Shown here: piece by piece, positions 44,034 to 54,078 of the stretch
Position numbering within the stretch: position 1 is the stretch's first letter
Layout: each line of letters starts with the position of its first letter
Assembly (NCBI RefSeq): GCF_000217795.1
Contig: NC_015681.1
Span: 496,001 to 560,000 of the forward strand
DNA: 64,000 bases
Direction: 5' to 3'
DNA from: Thermodesulfatator indicus DSM 15286
Lineage (GTDB): Bacteria > Desulfobacterota > Thermodesulfobacteria > Thermodesulfobacteriales > Thermodesulfatatoraceae
Translations under genes and position numbers: made by a program
The notes under the pieces: model-generated
Told to the model about the DNA's origin: nothing
The model's database searches: none
What the model saw: only the letters and a program-made list of their open reading frames with translations

Positions 44034-44058
44034 GCCCTAATGTTAAAGGTATGTCCGC
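44026..44058 (-). terminator. Terminator-like hairpin after pilQ that includes the YihY-family start codon
   Basis: Minus strand GCGGACAT, 17-base loop, ATGTCCGC, then TTTTATTATTTT. The 3' arm begins with the start codon of the YihY-family gene, and the T-run encodes its residues 4-7. It can end the pil operon and also hide the next start codon. Confidence 0.6.
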
Positions 44059-44078
44059 TCTTTGGCAATTAAATTTGA

Positions 44079-45812
44079 TTAATAGTCTACATCTGCAACT
44101 GCCGAGCTCACTACTTTGGCCGTTATAAAAATGAGAAGCTCTTGGTCTTCCTGGGTCTTTTGACTATTTTTAAAAAGATTCCCTGCCCCTGGAATTTTGG
44201 AGAGCCCAGGAACACGGTCATAGGCTTCTTGTTTTTTAGATATTTTAAGCCCTCCTATAACTACGGTCCCGTTGTTGGGAACCCTCACATAAGTTTGTAC
44301 TTGACGGGTCATAATAGCCGGTACGCTGTTGACCTGGCGGGCCCAATCAGGCTCACTCTTATCAATATTGATTTCGAGTCTTATTTCGTTATTAGGTAAT
44401 ATGTGCGGAGTAACTTTTAAAGTCAAATCAGCATTTATAAACTTAGTGGTAGCGGTACCGTCACTAGTAAGTTCCAAATAAGGAATCTGATAGCCTTGCT
44501 TAATGACAGCTTCGCCATTGTCCCTAGTAATTACCACCGGAGCCGAAACTATTTTCCCCAATCCTTGTTGCTCCAGAGCAGATAACCTGAGGTCCAACAA
44601 AGTAGCAGAAGTTTTGGTAATATGGCCTAATAAAATACCGAGATTCCCCAAAGATCCGCCTACAAAACCAGGATCTACAATCGGACCTAATAAATCGACA
44701 TCAGGACCAGCAGGAGAGGTTTCTACATTGGTTGTTGATGGTGAAAGATTAAAAGAAGTTTCTTGATTAGTGCTATAAAACCCTCCATACCACCGAACAC
44801 CAAGATTTCTTGCAAAGTTACTAGATACTTCTACTATTCTAGCTTCAATCAATACTTGTTTTGTTGGTACGTCTATTTTCTTTATCAATGACTTCAGAGA
44901 TTTAATAGCTTCTTCCGTATCTTTAACAATTAAAATATTGGTCCTGCTATCACAAGTTATAGTTCCTCTTTGAGTTAGAAGAGATTTAATAGATACAGCT
45001 TGTTGTGAATTTAAAAGATCACACGCATTAACATAATTAACATTAATATATTCTGTTTTTACAGGCCCAAGCTCCTGAGTTTCAGCCAAAGAACTTTTTA
45101 GACTTTTAATTTCTTGGACTTGTTTTTGAAGCTTATTAATAGGTGCAATATATAAAATACCATTTATTTCTGCCTTACCTAATCCAAACTTAGCCAAAAC
45201 TATATCAAGAACCTGATCCCAGGGAACATCTTTTAATTTCAAAGTAATAGTTCCCTTAATATCTTCACCCAAAACAATGTTAACACCGCCTATTTCACTT
45301 AACATTCTAAAAACAGTCCTGACATCTGCATCTTGTAGATCAAGAGAAATTTTTTTACCAGTATACTGTTTCTTTTCAAAAGGAATTTCTATATTTTTGG
45401 GTTCTGGAGGAAGGCTATAAGCAAAATTGTCACTATTTTTCTTAGACGAGTTAGTCAACTTAAGAACAAAATAGTGACCAGAAATATAACTATTAATGAC
45501 TTTTAAATCTGTCTCTAAAACGACATAAAGATCATTGTTATCAATTTCAAAAGACATTTTCTTAATCTCATTAGGCAATTTATATTGAGATTCCAATAAT
45601 TTTACATTAGAAAATTTTAAGATGATTTTATTGTCTTGAGAATCAATGTCAGCTTTAACAACATTTTTATCAAACTCAAATAAAATATTCAAATTATCGT
45701 TTTTTTTATCAAAAACAATATCAACAATTTTGCCAGAATAAGCGTATAAAGATTGTGAAAAAAACAAACATATAGCGATTATACATAAAAAGACTCTTTT
45801 TATTCTAAACAT
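44079..45812 (-). CDS. pilQ: Type IV pilus secretin PilQ
   Basis: PilQ forms the outer-membrane pore for type IV pili. The 577-residue protein has a signal peptide (to about residue 24, SLYA), an AMIN-like domain, an STN/N0 domain (KISLDLQDADVRTVFRMLSEIGG), N1 (ILVVKDTEEAIKSLKSLIKK) and the secretin core with PVVITRDNGEAVIKQGYQIPY and VPNNGTVVIGGLKISKK, ending VPGLSKIPGAGNLFK. It is somewhat shorter than proteobacterial PilQ. It ends the pilMNOPQ operon, overlapping pilP by 13 bases. Confidence 0.93.
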   Translation of the reverse strand: MFRIKRVFLCIIAICLFFSQSLYAYSGKIVDIVFDKKNDNLNILFEFDKNVVKADIDSQDNKIILKFSNVKLLESQYKLPNEIKKMSFEIDNNDLYVVLETDLKVINSYISGHYFVLKLTNSSKKNSDNFAYSLPPEPKNIEIPFEKKQYTGKKISLDLQDADVRTVFRMLSEIGGVNIVLGEDIKGTITLKLKDVPWDQVLDIVLAKFGLGKAEINGILYIAPINKLQKQVQEIKSLKSSLAETQELGPVKTEYINVNYVNACDLLNSQQAVSIKSLLTQRGTITCDSRTNILIVKDTEEAIKSLKSLIKKIDVPTKQVLIEARIVEVSSNFARNLGVRWYGGFYSTNQETSFNLSPSTTNVETSPAGPDVDLLGPIVDPGFVGGSLGNLGILLGHITKTSATLLDLRLSALEQQGLGKIVSAPVVITRDNGEAVIKQGYQIPYLELTSDGTATTKFINADLTLKVTPHILPNNEIRLEINIDKSEPDWARQVNSVPAIMTRQVQTYVRVPNNGTVVIGGLKISKKQEAYDRVPGLSKIPGAGNLFKNSQKTQEDQELLIFITAKVVSSAVADVDY

Positions 45813-46360
45813 CGTCCATCCTCCGATGATAATTTCATGATATAAGGCTTAGGAGATTCAATGATATTGCCTTGCTGATCTATAAACTTTTGAGATATAT
45901 AGACGGCACATTTAGTTATTCTGATAATTTTACCAGCTTGACTACCTATGTAATCCCCTATCTTCAAAAAGAAACCTTTACCACTAGGATCTTCAATAAT
46001 AGCAATTTTTTGGTCTCCAGTATCTATTATCCCCACTAATTTTAAATCACTCAAATCATAATTCTTTAAAAAGATTGTAATATTTTGAGGAACTGGTAAA
46101 GATTTCAATTGAACAATTATAGACCTAAATGGATCAAAGGAAACAGGACTATATTTGTATGACTGTCTCAGCTTCATTGCTTTTTGCCATTTTAAAAAGA
46201 TATCTGTCTCTTTTTCTTTAGTTTTTGCTGAGCAGACATTGAAGTTAAGAAAAAGCGAGAAACAAATAACTAAAATTATCATCTTGAATAGTTCTTTTAT
46301 TTTCTCCAAAAATATGATCTGAATACCACTTTTATCAATAAACATTAAATTTTTCGTCAT
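45800..46360 (-). CDS. pilP: Type IV pilus assembly protein PilP
   Basis: The 186-residue protein has an N-terminal hydrophobic segment ending FNVCSAK, a possible though imperfect lipobox, then YSPVSFDPFRSIIVQ and the HR-domain pattern LSDLKLVGIIDTGDQKIAIIEDPSGKGFFLKIGDYIG, marked by LKLVGII and GKGFFLKIGDYIG. PilP links the inner-membrane PilMNO platform to PilQ. The start at 46360 has AGAAGG six bases upstream; a later ATG (46282) would give a tighter signal sequence but lacks a near SD. It lies two bases after pilO. Confidence 0.85.
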   Translation of the reverse strand: MTKNLMFIDKSGIQIIFLEKIKELFKMIILVICFSLFLNFNVCSAKTKEKETDIFLKWQKAMKLRQSYKYSPVSFDPFRSIIVQLKSLPVPQNITIFLKNYDLSDLKLVGIIDTGDQKIAIIEDPSGKGFFLKIGDYIGSQAGKIIRITKCAVYISQKFIDQQGNIIESPKPYIMKLSSEDGRCLE

Positions 46361-46362
46361 TA

Positions 46363-46986
46363 TTACCTTCTCTTCTTTTTCTTATTTTGATTTAATTTTT
46401 TTATTTCTTCCTCAGTTAATGTTCTAAAAGTCAGTAAAGTACAATCAGCTCTAAGGTAACCTTTATCTTTAGTTAATCTGATTTGAGTAGGAGTAATGAT
46501 TTTATCTTTTAGCCTCAAACTATCAATAAAAAGCATAATATTATTAAAATTTCCTTCTAGTTTGAGGGCCAAAGGTATCTTTTTATATATCTCTTTATTT
46601 TCTTCTTTAAGTACTTTAATCTCAGAAACAGAAACATTAAACTTTTCACTTTCTCTATCAATATTTTCTAAAAAAGAAGCAATTTCTGCTTTTGTTGGCA
46701 AAAGCTTCTCTGCTTCTTTAGAAAGAATTTTTACTTTATTATATTCTTCTCTGATTTTTTTAATTTTTATAGCAGCAATTTGTAATCTTTTAAGTTCTTG
46801 TTCTTTTTGGACTTTTTCTTTAAATAAATGATCGATATTCTCTTTTAAAGGTAGAGCTATAAGCTTAGCATATAAAGCCAGGGGAACAATTATCAATAAG
46901 CACAAAACAATAATTCTATCCCTCTGGCTAAGAGCATCCCATTGTGACTTTATTTTTTCAAGTTCTGCTTTTATTTTAGGATTCAT
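46363..46986 (-). CDS. pilO: Type IV pilus assembly protein PilO
   Basis: A 207-residue protein with one membrane helix (about 24-43, DRIIVLCLLIIVPLALYAKL), a long coiled coil (residues 50-100) and a small ferredoxin-like end (LKLEGNFNNIMLFIDSL). PilO pairs with PilN in the periplasmic alignment complex. It overlaps pilN by 11 bases. Confidence 0.88.
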   Translation of the reverse strand: MNPKIKAELEKIKSQWDALSQRDRIIVLCLLIIVPLALYAKLIALPLKENIDHLFKEKVQKEQELKRLQIAAIKIKKIREEYNKVKILSKEAEKLLPTKAEIASFLENIDRESEKFNVSVSEIKVLKEENKEIYKKIPLALKLEGNFNNIMLFIDSLRLKDKIITPTQIRLTKDKGYLRADCTLLTFRTLTEEEIKKLNQNKKKKRR

Positions 46987-47512
46987 TTTTAAACTTTACC
47001 CTAAGATTAAAGTTTATTAACTTATTATTCTTATCTCGTTTGGTATTTGCCAAGTAAACTTTATTTATATACTCTTGCTGTTCAAGCCGTTGAATAAAAC
47101 TGGCAATATCCTTCAACGTCATTCCTTGGCCTACAATATTAATATTATCTTTTTTGACTTCAACTTTAATTAATGATACTTTACCAACAGGTATTTGGTG
47201 GACAATTAAATCAATATTTTTGATAACTTTTGGATTATCTTTTATTAACGAAATAATGATATCTATTCGCTTTTCTATTTTTTTCGTTTCTTTTTTAATT
47301 TTATTTAATTCTTTTTCTATTTTTTTATACTTTTTCACTTTTTGATTAATTTGAGCAACCTGTGCATGAGCCCTAGCTTCTTTCTTTTTTAAATAAAAAT
47401 AGCTTGCGCCTATCAACACATAAGAAAATATCATTAAAACAACTAAGACAGCGATCTTATAATCTTTTGCGGCTTTCTTTTCTTTTTTAGGAATTAAGTT
47501 AATTTTTATCAT
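46976..47512 (-). CDS. pilN: Type IV pilus assembly protein PilN
   Basis: A 178-residue protein opening MIKINLIPKKEKK, the PilM-binding INLLP-type peptide in its INLIP form, then one helix (about 23-42), a very lysine-rich coiled coil and a C-terminal domain with VGQGMTLKDIASFIQRLE. It is coupled to pilM by ATGA. Confidence 0.9.
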   Translation of the reverse strand: MIKINLIPKKEKKAAKDYKIAVLVVLMIFSYVLIGASYFYLKKKEARAHAQVAQINQKVKKYKKIEKELNKIKKETKKIEKRIDIIISLIKDNPKVIKNIDLIVHQIPVGKVSLIKVEVKKDNINIVGQGMTLKDIASFIQRLEQQEYINKVYLANTKRDKNNKLINFNLRVKFKNES

Positions 47513-48459
47513 TTTGATATCTCTGTTATAGCAAGTCCTATAGCTGTTTTTCCAGTTAAATTAATATAATTTTCTGCTTTTAAACTTACTTTATTAATAT
47601 CAAACTTTCCCAAATATGACAAAAAGTTCACCTCTTTTTGGGTCACATCTTTTATTTTTTTCACCAGGCTTTTACTTAAACATCCTCCCCCGCACAGATA
47701 AATATCTTTTACTGAAATATTATATTCACCTTCAAAAAAGGTTAATGTTTCATTAATATATGTTACAATTCTATCTTCATTAATTGACTTATTATCGCTT
47801 GACTGCTGAACTCCTATACTTAAATCTCTATAAAACCACAAACCACCTTCTTTCCAAAGCATTACAGACGTTTTAGAAAAGCCCAGATCTACCAAAACAA
47901 AATCTTTTTCTGGGCTATAAACAAACTCAAACAAATTAGAAAGAGCTACAATATCTATTGTTAAAGCTATAGGATCAAGCTTTAGACTAGCCAAAAAATC
48001 AACAATATTATCAACTAAATCTTTTCTAGCTGCCGCTATAACACAATCTATTTGATTAGCTTCGGAATTTAAAATGTCGTAATTAAAATAAACTTCTTCT
48101 AAATCAAAAGGAATATGGGCTTCGGCTTCTTCCCTAATAACTTCGTCAAGATCATCTTCATTAGATAATTCTAACGATAATCTTTTTAGAATAGACGTAT
48201 AACTAGAAATAGAAACAACGCATTTTTTATGTTTAACTTTTAAATTTTTCAACAAAGAACTTATTTTTTGAGCAAGATCACTCAGTTTTTCTTCATCAGC
48301 TGACCAAAGCCCTCCTTCAGGCAATTTTACCTGACCATAAGAACGCAAAACCGGAGGAGAGCCGCTTTCCACTTCCGCTACTTTGATAGAATAGCTCCCG
48401 AGATCAATCCCGAGAATACCTTTCTTGCCAAAAGAAAATTTACCTAAATTAATAGCCAT
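47509..48459 (-). CDS. pilM: Type IV pilus assembly ATPase-like protein PilM
   Basis: The 316-residue actin-fold protein has the phosphate-1 motif GIDLGSYSIKVAE (18-30), a second loop DFVLVDLGFSKTSVMLW, and YLCGGGCLSKSLV as the adenosine loop. PilM binds the PilN peptide on the inner face of the membrane. It is the first gene of pilMNOPQ. The operon is visibly more AT-rich than lepA on its other side. Confidence 0.93.
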   Translation of the reverse strand: MAINLGKFSFGKKGILGIDLGSYSIKVAEVESGSPPVLRSYGQVKLPEGGLWSADEEKLSDLAQKISSLLKNLKVKHKKCVVSISSYTSILKRLSLELSNEDDLDEVIREEAEAHIPFDLEEVYFNYDILNSEANQIDCVIAAARKDLVDNIVDFLASLKLDPIALTIDIVALSNLFEFVYSPEKDFVLVDLGFSKTSVMLWKEGGLWFYRDLSIGVQQSSDNKSINEDRIVTYINETLTFFEGEYNISVKDIYLCGGGCLSKSLVKKIKDVTQKEVNFLSYLGKFDINKVSLKAENYINLTGKTAIGLAITEISK

Positions 48460-48613
48460 TAGCTTTTAAAACCCCTCAAGTGCTAAACTTGTCAACTAAA
48501 ATATTAGTTATTAATCTTTAGCAGATATTTTATCCAGCTTTAATCTTTTTCGGCATTTTTTTGAAAAGCATTAAATTTTTTCGCTGCAAAATTTTAAAAG
48601 AAAAAAAGGACGT

Positions 48614-50416
48614 ATGAAAAAGTTTCCGCAAGAAAAAATAAGGAATTTTAGCATAATCGCCCATGTGGACCACGGAAAGTCCACTTTGGCCGATCGTCTG
48701 CTTGAAAAAACCGGTATGGTCTCTGAGCGCGAAATGCGCGAACAATTTTTAGATAGGCTTGACCTTGAACGTGAAAGAGGAATAACCATAAAAGCCCAAG
48801 CTGTAAGACTCCTTTATAAGGCCAAAGACGGCGAAACTTACCAGTTAAACCTGATAGATACTCCAGGCCACGTAGATTTTTCTTACGAAGTTTCTCGTAG
48901 CTTAGCCGCCTGTGAAGGGGCTTTATTGGTAGTAGATGCCTCGCAGGGCGTTGAAGCCCAAACTTTGGCCAACGTTTATCTGGCTCTAGAAAATAATCTG
49001 GAAATTATTCCGGTGCTAAACAAAATAGACTTACCCCAGGCTGACCCGGAAAGGGTAAAAAAAGAAATAGAAGAAATTATTGGCCTTGATGCCTCAGATG
49101 CCATTTTAGCCAGCGCTAAAAAAGGCATAGGCACTGAAGAAATTCTTGAAGCCATTGTAAATCGTATTCCCCCACCAAAAGGAGACCGTAATGCCCCCCT
49201 TAAAGCTCTAATTTTTGACTCGTGGTATGACCCTTATCTAGGGGTAGTAGTCTTAATTCGTATGGTTGATGGTTGCCTTTACCCTGGCCAAAAAATAAAA
49301 CTCATGTCCACGGGAAAGGAGTTTGAAATAACTAAGGTAGGCGTATTTTCTCCCAATCCTACTTCGGTAGATATGCTGGTAGCTGGTGAAGTGGGCTTCT
49401 TTGCTGCAGGGATTAAAGAAGTGCGTGATACTAAAATAGGTGATACGGTGACTGAAGCCGAAAACCCCGCTCGCGAGCCACTACCTGGATTTCGAGAAGT
49501 AAAACCTATGGTGTTCTGTGGTTTATTCCCTATAGAAAGCGAACAATATGATGAGTTGCGTGAGGCCGTAGAAAAGCTATGGCTAAATGATCCGGCTTTC
49601 TCTTACGAACCTGAAAACTCAGCCGCCCTGGGCTTTGGTTTCCGTTGTGGCTTTCAGGGGCTTCTTCACATGGAAATAGTCCAGGAACGCCTGGAACGTG
49701 AATTTGGCTTAAAACTAATAAGTACTGCCCCTTCCGTACGCTATCGTGTAGAGTTAGTGGATGGGGAAATCGTAGAAGTAGAAAACCCAGCCCACTGGCC
49801 ACCTAGGGAAAAGATTGCCCGTGTCCTTGAACCCTACATTCGGGCCGAAATTTACACCCCTAAAGAATACGTTGGCGCTATTATGCGTCTTTGCGAAGAG
49901 AAGAGGGGGGTCCAGAAAGATTTGCGTTATCTTACTCCTCAGCGAGTACAGCTAATATATGATTTGCCCTTTAGCGAGGTAGTTCTTGACTTCTTTGATA
50001 AGCTTAAATCTTATTCCCGCGGCTACGCCTCCATGGATTACAGTTTTCTTGATTACCGTCCTTCAGAACTCGTAAAATTAGACATTTATATAAACAAACA
50101 GCCTGTTGATGCCCTTTCCCTCATCGTCCATAAAGACAAGGCCTATTATCGTGGACGGGAACTGGTATCTAAATTAAGAGAAGTTATTCCCCGGCAACTA
50201 TTTGAAGTAGTAATTCAGGCCGCTATCGGCTCAAAGGTAATCGCCCGAGAGCGCATCCCTCCCATGCGCAAAGACGTTCTGGCCAAGTGTTATGGCGGCG
50301 ACGTCACACGTAAGAGAAAGCTTCTCGAAAAACAAAAAGAAGGCAAAAAACGCATGAAAAGCCTTGGTCAAGTAGAAATTCCCCAAGAAGCCTTCCTTGC
50401 CATTTTGCGCATTTAG
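48614..50416 (+). CDS. lepA: Elongation factor 4 (LepA)
   Basis: The 600-residue translational GTPase has G1 AHVDHGKS (17-24), G2 RGITIKAQ, G3 DTPGH and G4 NKID, followed by LepA-specific C-terminal blocks [23 protein letters not shown], marked by [10 protein letters not shown], and [23 protein letters not shown], marked by [14 protein letters not shown]. LepA remodels or helps assemble ribosomes. lepB follows, as in many bacteria. Confidence 0.96.
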   Translation: MKKFPQEKIRNFSIIAHVDHGKSTLADRLLEKTGMVSEREMREQFLDRLDLERERGITIKAQAVRLLYKAKDGETYQLNLIDTPGHVDFSYEVSRSLAACEGALLVVDASQGVEAQTLANVYLALENNLEIIPVLNKIDLPQADPERVKKEIEEIIGLDASDAILASAKKGIGTEEILEAIVNRIPPPKGDRNAPLKALIFDSWYDPYLGVVVLIRMVDGCLYPGQKIKLMSTGKEFEITKVGVFSPNPTSVDMLVAGEVGFFAAGIKEVRDTKIGDTVTEAENPAREPLPGFREVKPMVFCGLFPIESEQYDELREAVEKLWLNDPAFSYEPENSAALGFGFRCGFQGLLHMEIVQERLEREFGLKLISTAPSVRYRVELVDGEIVEVENPAHWPPREKIARVLEPYIRAEIYTPKEYVGAIMRLCEEKRGVQKDLRYLTPQRVQLIYDLPFSEVVLDFFDKLKSYSRGYASMDYSFLDYRPSELVKLDIYINKQPVDALSLIVHKDKAYYRGRELVSKLREVIPRQLFEVVIQAAIGSKVIARERIPPMRKDVLAKCYGGDVTRKRKLLEKQKEGKKRMKSLGQVEIPQEAFLAILRI

Positions 50417-50466
50417 CAATTTTCTACCTTGCTTTTTTTTTAAATCGTAATAAAGCTCTAGACATT

Positions 50467-51105
50467 ATGGTTGAAAGAGACTCTTTTGCAGATAAAGAAA
50501 CTTTAGCAGCCAAAGTCTGGGATTGGGTTAAAACTATAGTTTTAGCCTTACTCTTAGCCCTCTTCATCCGCACTTTTTTTGTACAGGCCTTTAAAATCCC
50601 CTCTGGTTCTATGATTCCTACTTTACTCATAGGAGACCATATTTTGGTTAATAAGTTTGTATATGGAGTACGAAATCCTATTACTAGAAAAGTCTGGATT
50701 AAAGGCCGTATGCCTAAAAGAAAAGAAGTAATAGTTTTTATTTTTCCAGAAAACCGCAAACTCGACTTTATAAAAAGAGTTATAGGGCTACCTGGAGACA
50801 TTGTAGAAATACGCAATAAGGTAGTATATATAAACGGAAAACCTTTAGATGAACCTTACGTTCAACATACTGATCCTAGAATATTACCTAGAGAAGTAAG
50901 CCCTCGAGACAACTTTGGACCGGTGAAAGTCCCCCCTGGGCATCTTTTTATGATGGGAGATAATCGTGACGAAAGTTACGATAGCCGCTTCTGGGGATTT
51001 GTACCTATAAAAGACGTAAAAGGTAAGGCCTTCATCATATATTTTTCTTGGGATAGTAAACATTTCCGTATCCGCTGGAACCGTATCGGTAAACTAATCC
51101 ATTGA
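50467..51105 (+). CDS. lepB: Signal peptidase I (LepB)
   Basis: The 212-residue membrane protease has one N-terminal anchor (IVLALLLALFIRTFF), the catalytic Ser in PSGSMIPTLLIGD, the catalytic Lys in KRVIGLPGD, and box E GDNRDESYDSRFWGF. The single anchor is the usual form outside gamma-proteobacteria. The ATG has no strong SD; it lies 50 bases after lepA and is likely co-transcribed. Confidence 0.94.
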   Translation: MVERDSFADKETLAAKVWDWVKTIVLALLLALFIRTFFVQAFKIPSGSMIPTLLIGDHILVNKFVYGVRNPITRKVWIKGRMPKRKEVIVFIFPENRKLDFIKRVIGLPGDIVEIRNKVVYINGKPLDEPYVQHTDPRILPREVSPRDNFGPVKVPPGHLFMMGDNRDESYDSRFWGFVPIKDVKGKAFIIYFSWDSKHFRIRWNRIGKLIH

Positions 51106-51137
51106 TACCTTTACGAAAAACAGAACACATAGGTTAA

Positions 51138-51280
51138 GATTGCCTCGGCTGCTAGGGCAATCGAGAGCTTCGCTCGCAATAACAGGCGAGAAGTTAAAAG
51201 TAAGAAGTGATTAGCTATTTGCCATCTGCCATTAATTAGCTATATGCTATTCTGTCACTGCGAGCGGAGCGTCGCAGCGT
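51138..51280. repeat. REP-like half-elements and degenerate CCATC tract
   Basis: An inverted half-element (ATTGCCTCGG to CTTCGCTCGCAATAAC, 51138-51183), then AAGTAAGAAGTGATTAGC and a short CCATCTGCCATTA tract, ending in GTCACTGCGAGCGGAGCG (51254-51271). The order matches the two composite elements at 11.4-11.7 kb. The rest of the 51106-51343 spacer shows nothing else. Confidence 0.65.
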
Positions 51281-51343
51281 CTTAAACATTTTGTTTTTCC
51301 TGCCGAAAATAATTAGTAAGACCGCGGCTTTACGGGAGAAAAT

Positions 51344-52009
51344 ATGACCTCTCTCTTTTCTGTTGGTAGTGAAGATTGGTGGAGGCTCAGGCGCTTAAAA
51401 TTAAGCGGAGTTTCAGATTTATTAGTTAATCCTAACGGCTTTAAAGTTATAGAAACTTCTGAACCTCTTGAAAGCAAACCTCTCTTGCAATTTATTAAAG
51501 AGAGATACCTAGAATTAGGGATAATTGATAAAAACTGGCAACTTCCTCCTTTAAAAGGTCGTTTTTTTGCTGTATATCATCCAGAAAGTCCCTATCCTGG
51601 AGCCGTAGCTCTATTAGTTGAAAAAGATTTACCAGCTAAAAAAATTTACTCCAAGGAACTAAAAAAAATTCAAGGATGGAGAAAACGCTTAGCGGAAATA
51701 ACATTGCTCGCCACTCATCCCAAACTGAAGGCCAAAAATGCTATTTTTATAGTATTTAAAAACATCTATCGTTACAGTCTGCGTAAAGGAATAACTGACC
51801 TGATAGTTTGTATTAACCCTAAGCATACAGATTTTTACGAAAAAATTTTACTTTTTGAACGTAAAGGAGCAAGAAAACCCCATTCCTTTATTCCAGGCTT
51901 ACCGGTTATTTTAGAACACTTAGACCTTAAAAAGGCCAAAGAAAAATATTTGAAAATTTACTCGTCTTTTCCCGAGGAACTAAATCTATACCATTTTTTT
52001 GAAGGCTAA
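51344..52009 (+). CDS. GNAT-fold protein resembling FeeM-type N-acyl amino acid synthases
   Basis: A 221-residue protein. GITDLIVCINPKHTDFYEKILLFERKGARK near residues 150-178, marked by VCINPKHTDFYEKIL, resembles the FeeM/PEP-CTERM-associated acyltransferase pattern of a prokaryotic GNAT domain. An N-terminal SGVSDLLVNPNGFKVIE is of unknown meaning. It is monocistronic and its stop overlaps that of the convergent GGDEF gene. Substrate is unknown; the family link is from motif memory and should be taken as tentative. Confidence 0.5.
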   Translation: MTSLFSVGSEDWWRLRRLKLSGVSDLLVNPNGFKVIETSEPLESKPLLQFIKERYLELGIIDKNWQLPPLKGRFFAVYHPESPYPGAVALLVEKDLPAKKIYSKELKKIQGWRKRLAEITLLATHPKLKAKNAIFIVFKNIYRYSLRKGITDLIVCINPKHTDFYEKILLFERKGARKPHSFIPGLPVILEHLDLKKAKEKYLKIYSSFPEELNLYHFFEG

Positions 52010-52929
52010 TTTCCGCGGCGGTCAATAAAGTAATTGCTCCCCTCGCGGGCCTTAACAATCTTTTTTATCTCGGAAGCAATGGCCGAAACCTCTCCGTAGT
52101 GTTTAAAGCGACTTTCTCGCAAAGGCACAACGGCTATAGACAAGGACGGGAAAGGGATCTTTTCTATCTTCCCCTGGCGATTTTTGGCTACAAAATAACC
52201 TCGCTCTAAATCTTCTGGATCGATAAAATTGGGTAAAATTTTTTCGTATTCTTTGATTATTTCTTGACAAACTTCTTCGGCTATATTTTCTGGGCAAATA
52301 AAAACAAAGTCATCTCCACCAATATGACCTACAAAACCTTCTTCACGGCACTTAATCTCCAAAACATTTGATAAAATACGCGCTAATACCCGTAAAATTT
52401 CGTCACCTCTCGCAAAGCCATAGCGATCGTTGAAAGGCTTAAATTGGTCAATATCCACATAGGCTACCGCTACCCTTTCTCCTCTATCTATCTTCTCCTG
52501 AATGGTGCGCAAAATTGAAGTATTTCCTGGAAGACCTGTGAGAGGATTAGCATCTGCTGAACATTTAACTCTGACTAAGGCCAACTTCAAACGACTTTTG
52601 ACTTCTTGAGGGTTTGCCTCATCAAGGACAAAATCGTCAACAGGTAAGCTTTCCCAGTTTTTATCTAAGGACTCCTCAGAAACAATGAGCAAAATAGGCA
52701 AAAAAGTTAAGTGCAAATCCTTTTTAAAAGCCCGCACCAAATTTTTAGTCATTTCAGGAGCCAGAGCCTCTTCAATCAACAGAAGCTCAGGAGGGCTGTT
52801 AAAAACTTTTTCTATAGCCCTTTCTGGAACATCAGTAAATTCAATAAGAAAATCCTCTTCCAAAAAAGAAGCAAGCTTTTGAAGCAACTTACTCTGAGCC
52901 AGAACAAAAAGCTTATTTCGCCATTTCAT
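52006..52929 (-). CDS. GGDEF-domain protein with degenerate receiver-like N-terminus
   Basis: The 307-residue protein has a receiver-like first half (to about 125) that lacks a clear phospho-acceptor Asp pattern. A GGDEF domain follows (ANPLTGLPGN, VAYVDIDQFKPFNDRYGFARGDEIL, active-site loop HIGGDDFVFI). The loop is GGDDF, not GG[DE]EF. No RxxD inhibitory site is seen at the usual place before it. Cyclase activity is therefore plausible but unproven. It overlaps the HDOD gene by 17 bases and closes an operon starting at thiDN. Confidence 0.78.
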   Translation of the reverse strand: MKWRNKLFVLAQSKLLQKLASFLEEDFLIEFTDVPERAIEKVFNSPPELLLIEEALAPEMTKNLVRAFKKDLHLTFLPILLIVSEESLDKNWESLPVDDFVLDEANPQEVKSRLKLALVRVKCSADANPLTGLPGNTSILRTIQEKIDRGERVAVAYVDIDQFKPFNDRYGFARGDEILRVLARILSNVLEIKCREEGFVGHIGGDDFVFICPENIAEEVCQEIIKEYEKILPNFIDPEDLERGYFVAKNRQGKIEKIPFPSLSIAVVPLRESRFKHYGEVSAIASEIKKIVKAREGSNYFIDRRGN

Positions 52930-53770
52930 TTTGCATTTCTAAAGTAAAAAGCCTAAGTTCAATCAACTTTTCGTCAAAAATAGGAATTAACTCGGCAAGA
53001 TCATTGTCAGTTAAGCGTAAAAGTTTCCAGGCCTTATCATTTAAAGGAGGAACCCACGGATCTCCACCTGAACCGTAACCCACAGCCCTGACCATAATGT
53101 CAGCAAAGTGGACAATAGCTGTTTCTTTTTTAAATTTACGAGCCTTTTCCACCTCGTGATGATAGGCAATAGGCTCAACTAATCTTTCAGGTAAATTCCA
53201 TTGGTTGGCCAAAAGACGCCCAATTTCTCCGTGATCTATGCCAATCACTTCCTGCTCGGCTTCTCTAAAATAAATTCCTTTTTCCTGAACAGTCTTTTCT
53301 ATCTGATTAAGAATCTCAGGGAACTCGGTACGCAAAACCACTTTACCTATGTCGTGTAATAGGCCAGCAGTGGTAACCTCTTCTGGATTTTTAAGCTCAA
53401 GTTTCCCGGCCAGAAGCCCAGCAGCGGCCGCGGTGCCAAGAGAGTGCTCCCAGAGGCTTAAGTCCTGGGCCTGCATAGTCTCAAAAATAGAAGCTGTAAT
53501 AACAAGGGTTCTAACTACGTTAAACCCAAGGAGCACAATGGCGTTTGAAACCGTAGAGATACGCCTTGGGAAACCATAAAAGGCCGAGTTTACCATTTTA
53601 AGTACTTTGCTAGTAAGAACCTGATCTCTTTCAATGAGAGCGGCCACCTGTTGAGCGGTGCTTCGCTCATCAGCAATAAGTCTAGTAAGCTGGCCCACAA
53701 TCGGCGGAAGGGTAGGAAGGGACTGGAGATTTTTAATTCTCTTTTTTATTTGCTTTTTGAGATCACTCAT
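52913..53770 (-). CDS. HDOD-domain signalling protein
   Basis: A 285-residue protein with the HDOD opening LQSLPTLPPIVGQLTRLIAD, VLTSKVLKMVNSAFYGFPRRISTVSNAIVLLG, marked by VNSAFYGFPRRISTV, and a retained LLHDIGK with HHEVEKAR further on. HDOD domains are HD relatives usually without phosphodiesterase activity and act in signalling. The gene lies between a small GYP-type partner and a GGDEF gene, so the three may form one signalling unit. Confidence 0.88.
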   Translation of the reverse strand: MSDLKKQIKKRIKNLQSLPTLPPIVGQLTRLIADERSTAQQVAALIERDQVLTSKVLKMVNSAFYGFPRRISTVSNAIVLLGFNVVRTLVITASIFETMQAQDLSLWEHSLGTAAAAGLLAGKLELKNPEEVTTAGLLHDIGKVVLRTEFPEILNQIEKTVQEKGIYFREAEQEVIGIDHGEIGRLLANQWNLPERLVEPIAYHHEVEKARKFKKETAIVHFADIMVRAVGYGSGGDPWVPPLNDKAWKLLRLTDNDLAELIPIFDEKLIELRLFTLEMQNEMAK

Positions 53771-54078
53771 TAGCTCTCTTTGTTTTTGAGATAGTCTGCT
53801 ATCAACGCCTTTAGGGCCATAAGCCGTTTGTCATCAACCACTTTGCCAAACCGCTCTTCAAGTTCTTTAAGTTCTTCTTCAAGGGGCTTTTCCCAGGGAA
53901 GATCAACCGGATGACCTTTCACCGTGACAAACTTGATGCCCATAGAAGAAAATTTCTCTATCAACCCCTGGGAAAGCTCTGTTTCCGGGCCACAAAGGAC
54001 ACGACCTTTGTCGTCCGCTACCTCTTCGGCCAGGACCATACCGGGCTTAGCATATGAAAGGGGTATTTTTTGTTTCAT
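53770..54078 (-). CDS. Small protein resembling the N-terminal module of HD-GYP proteins
   Basis: A 102-residue protein beginning [45 protein letters not shown], marked by [14 protein letters not shown] and [19 protein letters not shown]. This pattern precedes many HD-GYP domains, here stand-alone. The tail is a charged helix. It overlaps gatA by four bases and the HDOD gene by one, so it is tightly coupled to both. Confidence 0.68.
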   Translation of the reverse strand: MKQKIPLSYAKPGMVLAEEVADDKGRVLCGPETELSQGLIEKFSSMGIKFVTVKGHPVDLPWEKPLEEELKELEERFGKVVDDKRLMALKALIADYLKNKES

